Shown: positions 15,068 through 22,193, numbered from the stretch's first letter. The stretch is DNA of 24,831 bases from an uncultured Erysipelotrichaceae bacterium (GCA_902783405.1 CACZQZ010000042.1:1-24831); one strand, 5' to 3'. The notes: generated by a model from the sequence alone, not told the origin. A program made the numbers and translations.

Positions 15068-15176
15068 ACACTCTCAGCTTTTCAGCACGATAGAGTGTCG
15101 AATCTAATCAATTAGAGGTAACATTCACTTGCGAAATTAAATGTTCCTCTTTTTTATTTTATGCAATGTTCCTTGC
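15058..15176 (-). ncRNA. Convergent antisense RNA, putative antitoxin (cassette 1)
   Basis: Predicted from a minus-strand promoter (15184-15212) with a start at G15176 and an intrinsic terminator: stem GACACTCT / AGAGTGTC (15067-15099) followed by seven T (15058-15064). The RNA of about 119 nt opens with a small hairpin (GCAA/TTGC) and an A-rich linker. It is complementary to the peptide mRNA from the last codons through its terminator. It carries GGAACATTTAAT, the same sequence as the mRNA 5' end, so both compete for the same 3' arm. Confidence 0.7.
15120..15155 (+). terminator. Terminator of the cassette 1 mRNA
   Basis: AACATT (15120-15125) / AATGTT (15140-15145) closes a 14-nt loop and is followed by CCTC and six T. 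The right arm can instead pair with the mRNA's own 5' end, forming a 12-bp helix. Confidence 0.7.
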
Positions 15177-15183
15177 TAAATAC

Positions 15184-15212
15184 ATATTATCATAATTATT
15201 CTGTTTTGGCAA
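15184..15212 (-). promoter_or_regulatory. Promoter of the antisense RNA, cassette 1
   Basis: Minus-strand TTGCCA (15207-15212), 17-bp spacer, TGA-TAATAT with the -10 at 15184-15189. Same -10 and spacing as in cassette 2. Confidence 0.75.
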
Positions 15213-15249
15213 TTTTTTTTACTAATAATTGTTTTTATTTTATAAAATA

Positions 15250-16260
15250 TTATTTGTACTCTGTTCCTCCCCACTCGGCAACAGTAAATCCTTTTCTTTC
15301 TACTTTTTTAAGCGTTTGTTTTTTAACTTTTTTATACTTATCTAATGGCTTAAATTCCATAAGAACTCTAATTACAGTATCTGGTGTTTCACTAAAGTTT
15401 AGTGGCATCATACGATTCATTTCATCCATACTTCTAAATCTTATGAAATTGTAAGGATTATATTCTAATTTATCCATCCAATAAACGATGAATTCATTTA
15501 TCTCTCTTTCATTTAATCCAAGAATTTCTAATTTATCTTCTAAGAAAGATACGGTATCCTCTCCTTTTACAACAAATCCTTCATTTTCATTTAATTTGAC
15601 ATCATCAATAGCTTCCCAATATAATCCATAATAATTTCTTTTGGTTTTGTAATCATAAATATTTCCATTTTTACTTACTCTTATTTTCCATTCGTTTTTA
15701 TACTTTGGATAAGTATGTAATAAAAGATTAGAATTTCCTAATTTTACAGTTAAATCTATATCTTTTTCTGGATAAATATATATCATTGGTTTATAAGCAA
15801 TATTTGGATCACAATGTACTTCCTTTATATTTTTTACATATGTTTCTATTTCATTACTTTCTTTTTCTATTTCTATAATATAAGTAACTTTTTGTGGTGC
15901 ACATACTCCACATCCCTTTTCAGCATCAAAATATATTTTATTTATACCATCTTCATAAACAGCCTTTTTAAAATAAGTTCTTTCTGAACAAGAGTCTTCT
16001 ATTTTAGAATATAATAAGTAAATCTTCCCAGAAAAATCTTCTTCGGTAAGTTCTTCATCTTCTGTATAAAAATCTCGTTCATTTTCTTTATATTCTTGAT
16101 ATTCATTAATATTATGAATGAATGCAAAATCACTATCATCATATTTAACTAATTCATATTCATTATTACGATTCTTTTTAAAAAACATAACAGAAATAAC
16201 ACAAATAATTATCAATAAAATAAGTAATCCAATATATAATCCCATATTCTTTTTTTTCAT
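15250..16260 (-). CDS. Conserved membrane-anchored protein with KPMIYIYPE / EWGG motifs
   Basis: A 336-aa protein with one N-terminal membrane segment (about 7-26) and an extracytoplasmic remainder. A Cys-containing middle region (CSERTYF, GCGVCAP) precedes a C-terminal domain beginning KPMIYIYPEKDIDLTVKLG, then HTYPKYKNEW, YYGLYWEA, GFVVKGEDTVSFLEDKL, LNEREINEFIVYWM, and ending FTVAEWGGTEY. I know this domain from unannotated proteins in many Firmicutes but know of no assigned function. The two close Cys pairs could form disulfides outside the cell. GGTGAAG precedes the ATG. An extended -10 promoter lies at 16283-16291. No clear terminator is visible between its stop and the antisense promoter. 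Confidence 0.75.
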   Translation of the reverse strand: MKKKNMGLYIGLLILLIIICVISVMFFKKNRNNEYELVKYDDSDFAFIHNINEYQEYKENERDFYTEDEELTEEDFSGKIYLLYSKIEDSCSERTYFKKAVYEDGINKIYFDAEKGCGVCAPQKVTYIIEIEKESNEIETYVKNIKEVHCDPNIAYKPMIYIYPEKDIDLTVKLGNSNLLLHTYPKYKNEWKIRVSKNGNIYDYKTKRNYYGLYWEAIDDVKLNENEGFVVKGEDTVSFLEDKLEILGLNEREINEFIVYWMDKLEYNPYNFIRFRSMDEMNRMMPLNFSETPDTVIRVLMEFKPLDKYKKVKKQTLKKVERKGFTVAEWGGTEYK

Positions 16261-16282
16261 AGCTTCACCACTTTCTAATAAA

Positions 16283-16291
16283 AGTATATCA
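16283..16291 (-). promoter_or_regulatory. Extended -10 promoter of the KPMIYIYPE-family gene
   Basis: Minus-strand TGA-TATACT, leader about 16 nt to the ATG at 16260. Confidence 0.45.
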
Positions 16292-16320
16292 TAATTTATG
16301 GTGTAATAGAAACTTTTGTG

Positions 16321-16329
16321 TGCTATAAT
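16321..16329 (+). promoter_or_regulatory. Extended -10 promoter of the sortase gene
   Basis: TGC-TATAAT; predicted leader about 12 nt to the ATG at 16348, which rules out the upstream in-frame start at 16318. Confidence 0.5.
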
Positions 16330-16347
16330 GTTTCTAGAGGTAATTAT

Positions 16348-17163
16348 ATGAAAAGAAAAATAAAATGGAAAAATGCATTCTTATGTTTATTTATACTTAT
16401 TTGTTTTATTGTCTTTATTTTTAGTTTAATGAAAATCATTCATTGGAAAATGGATTCTAATAAAGCAAAAGAAGAAATTTCTGATATTGAGAATACCACT
16501 GAAGTTACAGAAATCAAAGATAATAAAAAAACAGAAATTATAGAGCAGGAAGATATCGATGAAGATAATCCTTACTGGGATTACATAAAAATGAATCTAA
16601 TCAGTGTCGATTTTAAAAAATTAAAAGAAAAAAATAAAGATACTACTTGTTTTATCAAAGTCAATGGCACCAATATCAATTATCCTGTTGTTCAAACAAA
16701 AGATAACGATTATTATCTTACACATTCCTTTGATAAAACTTATAATGAAGCAGGATGGGTATTTTTAGATTATCGAAATAGTTTATCCGATAGAAACATG
16801 ATTATCTATGCACATGGTAGACTTGATAATATTATGTTTGGAACACTTAAAAATGTTTTAACAAGTGGTTGGCTTAAAAATACAGACAATTATGTTATAA
16901 AACTATCTACTGAAAAAGAAAACACATTATGGCAAGTATTTAGCGTATATAGAATTCCTACAACTAGTGATTATTTGCAAATTAATTTTAATGATAATAA
17001 AGAATTTAAAAATTTTGCCGATATGCTAAAAAATAGAAGTGATTATAACTTTAATACAAATATAAATGAAAATGATAGAATTATAACTTTATCTACTTGT
17101 TTTAATAAAACAGACAAATTAGTAATGCATGCTAAATTAATAAAAAGAGAAGTTCGCTCATAA
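16348..17163 (+). CDS. srtB: Class B sortase
   Basis: A 271-aa membrane-anchored transpeptidase of the sortase B type, which joins sorting-signal proteins to peptidoglycan or pilus subunits. A membrane segment lies at about residues 9-31, then a charged linker and the catalytic barrel. Class B marks are INYPVVQTKDNDYYL, GWVFLDYRNS, IIYAHGRLDNIMFG with the catalytic His156, and ITLSTC with the catalytic Cys251. The usual catalytic Arg just before the last strand (R-hydrophobic-V-x-H/V-A) is Lys257 here (DKLVMHAKLI). AGAGG lies before the ATG at 16348. No sorting-signal substrate is encoded in the window. Confidence 0.88.
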   Translation: MKRKIKWKNAFLCLFILICFIVFIFSLMKIIHWKMDSNKAKEEISDIENTTEVTEIKDNKKTEIIEQEDIDEDNPYWDYIKMNLISVDFKKLKEKNKDTTCFIKVNGTNINYPVVQTKDNDYYLTHSFDKTYNEAGWVFLDYRNSLSDRNMIIYAHGRLDNIMFGTLKNVLTSGWLKNTDNYVIKLSTEKENTLWQVFSVYRIPTTSDYLQINFNDNKEFKNFADMLKNRSDYNFNTNINENDRIITLSTCFNKTDKLVMHAKLIKREVRS

Positions 17164-17174
17164 CTTCTTTTTTT
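17148..17174. terminator. Bidirectional terminator between sortase and the spoIIP operon
   Basis: Stem AGAAGTT (17148-17154) / AACTTCT (17162-17168), 7-nt loop, T-run on the right and a weaker A-rich stretch on the left. The sortase stop codon lies in the loop/right arm. Confidence 0.8.
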
Positions 17175-17178
17175 GATA

Positions 17179-17514
17179 TTATTCATCAATCATATGATTT
17201 AATCCGTTAAAAAAAGATTCTACACTTCTTTTAACTGTTTTACTAAATTTTATAGATATTTTTTTTCCAAATTTAGAAGTTTTATTACCATAATCAATAT
17301 AGGTATCTTTTAGGTAATCTTCAATGGTAATATCTTTTCCTTTTTCTATATCTTCTTCGAACTGTTTTATTTTTTCTTCTGTTAAAATATTCTTTTTTTT
17401 ATTCTCATATTCATAATATCCTGTTTGAAGTGAAAAATAAAGCGTTAAATAAATAATAAATAGAAAAATTAAAAGATACCGAAAGATTCGATTTAAAATT
17501 TTTTGTGTCTTCAT
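17179..17514 (-). CDS. Small membrane protein downstream of spoIIP (YqxA position)
   Basis: A 111-aa protein with one N-terminal membrane segment (about 11-30: FRYLLIFLFIIYLTLYFSL), then an acidic helix (ILTEEKIKQFEEDIEKGKDIT) and a basic amphipathic C-terminus (KKISIKFSKTVKRSVESFFNGL). It starts one base after the spoIIP stop, with GTAGGAGGA encoded in the spoIIP tail, so the two are coupled. In B. subtilis the gene after spoIIP is yqxA, which encodes a protein of similar size and layout. I infer a positional counterpart, not proven homology. Confidence 0.7.
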   Translation of the reverse strand: MKTQKILNRIFRYLLIFLFIIYLTLYFSLQTGYYEYENKKKNILTEEKIKQFEEDIEKGKDITIEDYLKDTYIDYGNKTSKFGKKISIKFSKTVKRSVESFFNGLNHMIDE

Positions 17515-17515
17515 G

Positions 17516-18457
17516 TTATCCTCCTACATATTCTTTAATTACCTCAGATAAAATATCAACTGTATTTAGTACTTCATCATATGTATTTTCTTGACCTCCC
17601 ACTTCAAGTAAAATCATATTTTCATTTATATCTTGGTTATAATAAGCACCATCTCTTTCAAAAACACCTCTAGTTAAACTTGGATATTTATTTTTTATAA
17701 TTTGATTCATTTTTTCACTATTTTGTTTGATTTTAATATAATTTGAAGAAGCTTTTCCTATCACAAACATAATTTTTGCATAACTTTTATTGTTAAAAGA
17801 AGCAGTCGATAAATTTTTAGATAGTGCATCTCTATGAAAATCGATAATTAGATTCGGATTATATTTATTTAAAGTGTCTTTCAAATAAAACCTACTTGCA
17901 TAATAACTTTTTCCATAATCTAAGTTATTCTGTTTTAAATAATCACTCATACGTCTTTCTTCGACTAAAACAGTAATATTCATTTTTTCTAATTTTTCTT
18001 TTAATTCTAAAGATGCCGTATGAACATTTGTAGTCACATTTAAATTTTTAAAAGAACCTGCATCATATCCTTCTGATTCATGTGTATTATAAATATAGAC
18101 AAAAGGTTTATCCTTATCATTTTCTTGTTTCTCATTTTTTTGAAAATAAAATACTGTTTTTTTAACTTCTTTTTTATTTTCAAAATAAAATTCTTTTTCT
18201 AAAAGTGAGATAGGTTGATTTATATTCATTCTAGATAAAAGACCTGTTAATCCATCAAAGTATTCTTTGGAATCTTTTTGATACATTTCTATACTTTTAT
18301 TATCACTTAATAGATAATCTATAATTTTTAAAGAAAATATTTTTTTTATACCATAAAAGGTAAAATATATAACGATACCAATAAAAAGTAATAAAAGAAT
18401 CATAATGATTTTTTTAGATATATTTTTTCTCTTTTTAGCTTTAAATCTTCTTCTCAT
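17516..18457 (-). CDS. spoIIP: Stage II sporulation protein P
   Basis: A 313-aa septal peptidoglycan hydrolase (amidase and endopeptidase) needed for septal thinning and engulfment, acting with SpoIID and SpoIIM. A basic N-terminus and a membrane segment at about 17-36 anchor it. The zinc amidase domain shows the expected motifs: YIYNTHESEGY (His126, Glu127), the SYYASRFYL segment, IIDFHRDAL (His208) and MILLEVGGQENTYDEV (Glu285). It is somewhat shorter than the B. subtilis protein, mainly before the catalytic domain. An AAGGAGG site precedes the ATG. It heads a two-gene operon. Confidence 0.93.
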   Translation of the reverse strand: MRRRFKAKKRKNISKKIIMILLLLFIGIVIYFTFYGIKKIFSLKIIDYLLSDNKSIEMYQKDSKEYFDGLTGLLSRMNINQPISLLEKEFYFENKKEVKKTVFYFQKNEKQENDKDKPFVYIYNTHESEGYDAGSFKNLNVTTNVHTASLELKEKLEKMNITVLVEERRMSDYLKQNNLDYGKSYYASRFYLKDTLNKYNPNLIIDFHRDALSKNLSTASFNNKSYAKIMFVIGKASSNYIKIKQNSEKMNQIIKNKYPSLTRGVFERDGAYYNQDINENMILLEVGGQENTYDEVLNTVDILSEVIKEYVGG

Positions 18458-18480
18458 AGAAACCTCCTTATCTAAATACT

Positions 18481-18508
18481 ACTCTAGTAGATTTTAAAAA
18501 AGTGTCAA
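18481..18508 (-). promoter_or_regulatory. Possible promoter of spoIIP
   Basis: Minus-strand TTGACA (18503-18508), 16 bp, TAGAGT (18481-18486). The -35 is perfect but the -10 matches at 4 of 6, and the -35 overlaps the A-run of the RNase R terminator. No clear sigma-E type -10 was found here. Confidence 0.35.
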
Positions 18509-18534
18509 AAAAAATAACAATTTTTAAATTGTTA
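18507..18534 (-). terminator. Terminator of rnr
   Basis: Minus-strand stem TAACAATTT / AAATTGTTA (18515-18534) with a 2-base gap, then eight T. The rnr stop codon forms the first bases of the stem. Confidence 0.85.
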
Positions 18535-20790
18535 CTTTTTTATCAATTGTTTATGTAATTCTCTAGGAGTATCAAAGATAAAATCTTTATCCTCTATTTT
18601 TTGTAAAACTACTTTAATAGGATCATTAACTTTATATGATGTGTCATTCATAAAAGCAAAGCCTTTCTGCACTTTTATTTTTTTGTTTGATGGTATGACT
18701 CCTACAAGTCCATTTTCTGTTTTAATATGAATAGTTTTATTACTGATAAAAATAATTTTTGCATTTAATTCTTTATCGATAAATTTTTCAGCATAAGTAT
18801 TTAAAAGGATTTCATCGATAGCGACTTCTAAATTATCAGCATCTTTTTGTTTTTCTGAGATGTATTCTGAAGAATTTTCGGTAATTTCTTTAAAAATATC
18901 CATTTTTTTTGTTTCTATTCCATTTTCTAAAAATTCATCTATAACCATTTGATTTATAAAATCAGTAATTCTTCTAGCTGGAGATGTAAATGTACCATAA
19001 TGATCTAGTGCAAGTCCATAATGACCAATACTATTATTGCTATAATAAGCTCTACTCATTGATTTAGCAAAGAAAGAGGATATATATTTTCTTTCTTCTT
19101 TATTCTTCCCTTTCGTTAAATTTACTAAAATTCTTTGTAATAATTCTGGTCTATCAATATTTCCTATTTTTTGAATAAAATATCCTTTTTGTGATAAATT
19201 ATTTTTTAAATTAGCTTGTTTTTGTACAGTAGGTTGCTCATGATTTCGGTAAAACCAAGGAAGTTCTAAATAATAAGCAAACTTCGTAATTTGTTCATTA
19301 GATAAAAGCATGATATTTTCAATCATATTTTCAGCAATTCCTCTTTGATTATTTAAAATAGAGATAGGATTACCAGACTCATCTACTTCGACATTTACTT
19401 CATCATTTTCTAAAGAAATAGCTCCTCTAGATGTTTTTATATTTTGCAAAATATCCGATAATTCTTTTATTTTATAAAGAGTGGGAAGAAATGGTTTATA
19501 GCTTTCATCGATATCTCCATCAAAACATTTATTTACAGTATCATAATTCATTTGTTTATCACTTTTGATAATGCTTTTATAAACTTTAAAATCCATAATT
19601 TTTCCGTTTTTATCGATGAAAAATTCTAAAGTAAAAGCTAACTTATCACCATTTTCATTTAAAGAGCATACCCCATTTGATAATTCTTCTGATAGTAAAG
19701 GAATAACACTAGAGGCAGGATATACGCTAAAACATCTTCTAAAGGCTTCTTTAAACATTTCTGAATTTAGTTTTACATAGTAAGCAGGATTAGCTAGGTG
19801 TACATATAAGTGATAAATATCATCAATGCATTCTAATGATACAGCGTCATCTAAGTCTTTAGCATCTACAGGATCAATGGTAAAAGTTTCTAAATTTCTA
19901 AGATCTACTCTTTTCTTTATTTCTTCCTCCGGAATTTGATTTGAAATTTTTTTGACTTCTTCTAATGATTTTAAAGAAAAATCAGAAGAAAATCCATAAT
20001 CTAAAACTAGGGCATTGATTTTATCTTGAATAGTATTACTTTTATCTATTTTTTTTACAAAATTAATGGTATCTCCTTCTATTTCAGCCTGAATAAGATC
20101 TCCTGGATTAAATGTTTTATCTTTTAAAGTATACATGCCATAAGAAGGCCCAATTGGTATCCATTTTTGTTTTCCTTGAATCATTTTACATTCAAAAATA
20201 TGTTTATTATTATGTCTTTTAATAACGTCAATAACTCTTCCAACATTTCCATTAATTTGTACATTTACGGTATCTTCCGCAAATGCGGTATGAAGACTTT
20301 CTTTTGGAATAAATATTCTTTTATCTTGATAACGAATATAAAAATAATTTCCTTCATTTCTTAATTTTTCTTGAACAATAAATGAAATCTTTTGTTTTGG
20401 ATTTTCTTTTTTTACGGTTCTTATAATTTTACCTTCAAAATATTTTGGATGTTTTTTAGCAGATTCTATGATTTGAACAAAAACACATTTTCCTTCTGCT
20501 AAATCTATTCCTTTGATTGTAATTCTATTACCATCTTTTGTTTTTATAAAAAATTGTCCAGATTTTGATTTATGTAAGATGCCATGATGCAAGTAAAAAT
20601 CTTTTGAAACATGCATGTAAGTATTATTTTTGTCATAATAAATTTTTCCTGCTTTTTCTAAACTAAATAGCGCTTCTAAAACAAGATTAATTTCATCATT
20701 TTTAATTTTTAATTTTGTTATCAATTCATCAATACTAATTTGTTTTTTATAAGCTTTAAAAAATTGATTTAAAGTATCCATTAATTCCAT
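18532..20790 (-). CDS. rnr: Ribonuclease R
   Basis: A 752-aa processive 3'-5' exoribonuclease of the RNase II/RNB family, which degrades structured RNA and works with tmRNA in ribosome rescue. In order it has an N-terminal winged helix (about 1-60), cold-shock domains (about 70-250), the RNB catalytic domain from about 295 with the Asp cluster TIDPVDAKDLDDAVS (306-315), YYSNNSIGHYGLALDHYGTFTSPARRITDF, and a C-terminal S1 domain (about 675-745). The long basic tail of some RNase R proteins is absent. AGGGGG lies 5 nt before the ATG. It is a single gene with its own promoter and terminator. Confidence 0.96.
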   Translation of the reverse strand: MELMDTLNQFFKAYKKQISIDELITKLKIKNDEINLVLEALFSLEKAGKIYYDKNNTYMHVSKDFYLHHGILHKSKSGQFFIKTKDGNRITIKGIDLAEGKCVFVQIIESAKKHPKYFEGKIIRTVKKENPKQKISFIVQEKLRNEGNYFYIRYQDKRIFIPKESLHTAFAEDTVNVQINGNVGRVIDVIKRHNNKHIFECKMIQGKQKWIPIGPSYGMYTLKDKTFNPGDLIQAEIEGDTINFVKKIDKSNTIQDKINALVLDYGFSSDFSLKSLEEVKKISNQIPEEEIKKRVDLRNLETFTIDPVDAKDLDDAVSLECIDDIYHLYVHLANPAYYVKLNSEMFKEAFRRCFSVYPASSVIPLLSEELSNGVCSLNENGDKLAFTLEFFIDKNGKIMDFKVYKSIIKSDKQMNYDTVNKCFDGDIDESYKPFLPTLYKIKELSDILQNIKTSRGAISLENDEVNVEVDESGNPISILNNQRGIAENMIENIMLLSNEQITKFAYYLELPWFYRNHEQPTVQKQANLKNNLSQKGYFIQKIGNIDRPELLQRILVNLTKGKNKEERKYISSFFAKSMSRAYYSNNSIGHYGLALDHYGTFTSPARRITDFINQMVIDEFLENGIETKKMDIFKEITENSSEYISEKQKDADNLEVAIDEILLNTYAEKFIDKELNAKIIFISNKTIHIKTENGLVGVIPSNKKIKVQKGFAFMNDTSYKVNDPIKVVLQKIEDKDFIFDTPRELHKQLIKK

Positions 20791-20823
20791 AAAAACCCCC
20801 TACTACCCGATTTGTTATAATTT

Positions 20824-20852
20824 ATAATAATGTTTTATAATGATTTTGTCAA
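20824..20852 (-). promoter_or_regulatory. Sigma-A promoter of rnr
   Basis: Minus-strand TTGACA (20847-20852), 17-bp spacer, TATTAT (20824-20829). The -35 is perfect consensus. Confidence 0.8.
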
Positions 20853-20874
20853 TTATTTTATACTAAATATATAG

Positions 20875-20898
20875 AAAAAAACTACTCAAATAGTTTTT
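20875..20898 (-). terminator. Terminator of spoIVFAB
   Basis: Minus-strand AAAAACTA / TAGTTTTT with a 6-nt loop, ending in a T-run. The spoIVFB stop codon TAG starts the second arm. Confidence 0.75.
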
Positions 20899-21598
20899 TA
20901 AGAAATGTTTTTTCACTTTGAAAACGAATATAATGATAATATTCTTTTCTCATTTGCTCTATATTATGAATATAAAGAATCTTAGAATAATCAAAAGAAT
21001 ACATATATCTTTCTAATAAAAACTTATAAAAATACACTTTGTGATTTTTTATTTCTGTTATTTCCGTTCTAATTAAAAAGAAGAAAATTAAAAGTGAAGA
21101 AAATGATTTTAAAGATATCACTAATAAAAAAAGAAAGCAGCTAGAAATAATAATACTACATATATGACTTTTTTTAAAAGGAAGAAAATAATTAAAAAAA
21201 ACATTCCATATTTTAGAACCATCTAATGGAAAAATAGGAAGTAAATTAAAGATAAGTAAAGTGTAATGAATATTTATAAATAAAGTTTTATCGTAAAATT
21301 TTGATAAAATAAATGAACCTAATGTTTGGAACATTACTCCTGAAATACTTACTAAAAATTCTTGTTTTAAGGGAATATTAATTGGATTTTCAAAAATAGT
21401 TATTCCACCAAAAGGCAAAATTTTTATTTTTTTTATTTTCCAAGACAAAGTACACCCTACTAAGATATGCCCTAATTCATGAATCAAAAGAAGGAAAAGA
21501 AAAAAGGTATATTTTCTAAAATAACCTGTTATCAAGCATAAAAAACAAACAATATAAAAAAGTGGATGAACTTCTATTTTAGATATAGTCTTTATAAT
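20882..21598 (-). CDS. spoIVFB: Stage IV sporulation protein FB, pro-sigma-K intramembrane protease
   Basis: A site-2 zinc metalloprotease (M50) that cleaves pro-sigma-K in the membrane around the forespore. The zinc motif LLIHELGH (His40, Glu41, His44) and LLPIFPLDGSK (Asp126) supply the active site; LPFGGITIFENPINIPLKQEF and KFLLERY also match SpoIVFB. The usual start would be TTG at 21535, but 21 further in-frame codons (KTISKIEVHPLFYIVCFLCL) match the SpoIVFB N-terminus, and the only plausible start is ATT at 21598, right after an in-frame stop, with GGAAAG 7 nt upstream. That gives 238 aa and a 20-base overlap with spoIVFA. The C-terminus is about 50 residues shorter than in B. subtilis, truncating the CBS domain. 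Confidence 0.88.
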   Translation of the reverse strand: MIKTISKIEVHPLFYIVCFLCLITGYFRKYTFFLFLLLIHELGHILVGCTLSWKIKKIKILPFGGITIFENPINIPLKQEFLVSISGVMFQTLGSFILSKFYDKTLFINIHYTLLIFNLLPIFPLDGSKIWNVFFNYFLPFKKSHICSIIISSCFLFLLVISLKSFSSLLIFFFLIRTEITEIKNHKVYFYKFLLERYMYSFDYSKILYIHNIEQMRKEYYHYIRFQSEKTFLKKLFE

Positions 21599-22112
21599 TT
21601 AAAATCTTTCCATCCTTCTTAAATACTAAATATATTTCTTTAGATGCTTCTCCTAAATATTCTCCTTTTTCTTTTAAGTCATAAATATTGACATCGATTT
21701 GCTTTATATTTCCATACCAAACTTCTACTCCATTAGATTCTTCTACAATTACAGTATTTCCATATCCTTCTTTTTTGCCAATAAAAACAACCATACCAGT
21801 ATTCAAAATGGGTACTAGATAATGATCTTTTACAGTTAATTTAACACCATCCAAATATAAATTTGCTTTTTCATATTCTAATTTTTCGTGAAAAACAGTC
21901 TGTGATTTATCTTTTATTTCAAAAGGAAAAGATGAACCAAAATATTTTTTATATAGCGTATTTACATAAGCAAAATTCATATTTTTCTCATATACTTGTT
22001 TGTTAAACCACTTTTTAAAAGATGCATTTTGTTTTAAAGCAATCATACAAACTAAGGTTAATAAAACTATAAACATAAATTTAAATACATAATGATGTTT
22101 TTTTTTCTTCAT
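21579..22112 (-). CDS. spoIVFA: Stage IV sporulation protein FA
   Basis: A 177-aa membrane protein. A basic N-terminus and membrane segment (about 10-26) are followed by a degenerate LytM/M23-type domain: LVPILNTGMVVFIGKKEGYGNTVIVEESNGVEVWYGNI follows the M23 fold but lacks the zinc-binding His and Asp residues. In B. subtilis, SpoIVFA holds SpoIVFB inactive in a complex with BofA until the forespore signals by cleaving it. This copy is much shorter than the 264-aa B. subtilis protein, mainly before the domain. AGGTGA precedes the ATG. The gene order spoIVFA-spoIVFB and the overlap support the assignment. Confidence 0.85.
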   Translation of the reverse strand: MKKKKHHYVFKFMFIVLLTLVCMIALKQNASFKKWFNKQVYEKNMNFAYVNTLYKKYFGSSFPFEIKDKSQTVFHEKLEYEKANLYLDGVKLTVKDHYLVPILNTGMVVFIGKKEGYGNTVIVEESNGVEVWYGNIKQIDVNIYDLKEKGEYLGEASKEIYLVFKKDGKILNYKDYI

Positions 22113-22127
22113 TTTATCACCTAATGT

Positions 22128-22154
22128 ATTTTATGATATATTTTTTTTAATATT
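22128..22154 (-). promoter_or_regulatory. Possible sigma-E type promoter of spoIVFAB
   Basis: Minus-strand AATATT (22149-22154), 13 bp, CATAAAAT (22128-22135). It resembles sigma-E promoters (ATA-type -35 and CATAnnnT -10). The spoIVF operon is sigma-E dependent in B. subtilis. AT-rich background makes chance matches easy. Confidence 0.35.
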
Positions 22155-22163
22155 AAATAAAAG

Positions 22164-22193
22164 TTGCTTTTTATGTATCATTTGTGTTATTAT
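22164..22193 (+). promoter_or_regulatory. Promoter of the tail-anchored protein gene
   Basis: TTGCTT (22164-22169), 18 bp, TGT-TATTAT with the -10 at 22188-22193; leader about 11 nt. Confidence 0.45.

Noticed and set aside
15161..15454. 97-codon + frame overlapping the antisense promoter and the KPMIYIYPE gene
   Set aside because: Mostly antisense to a clearly conserved protein and without a ribosome site; the start region is better explained by the antisense RNA promoter.
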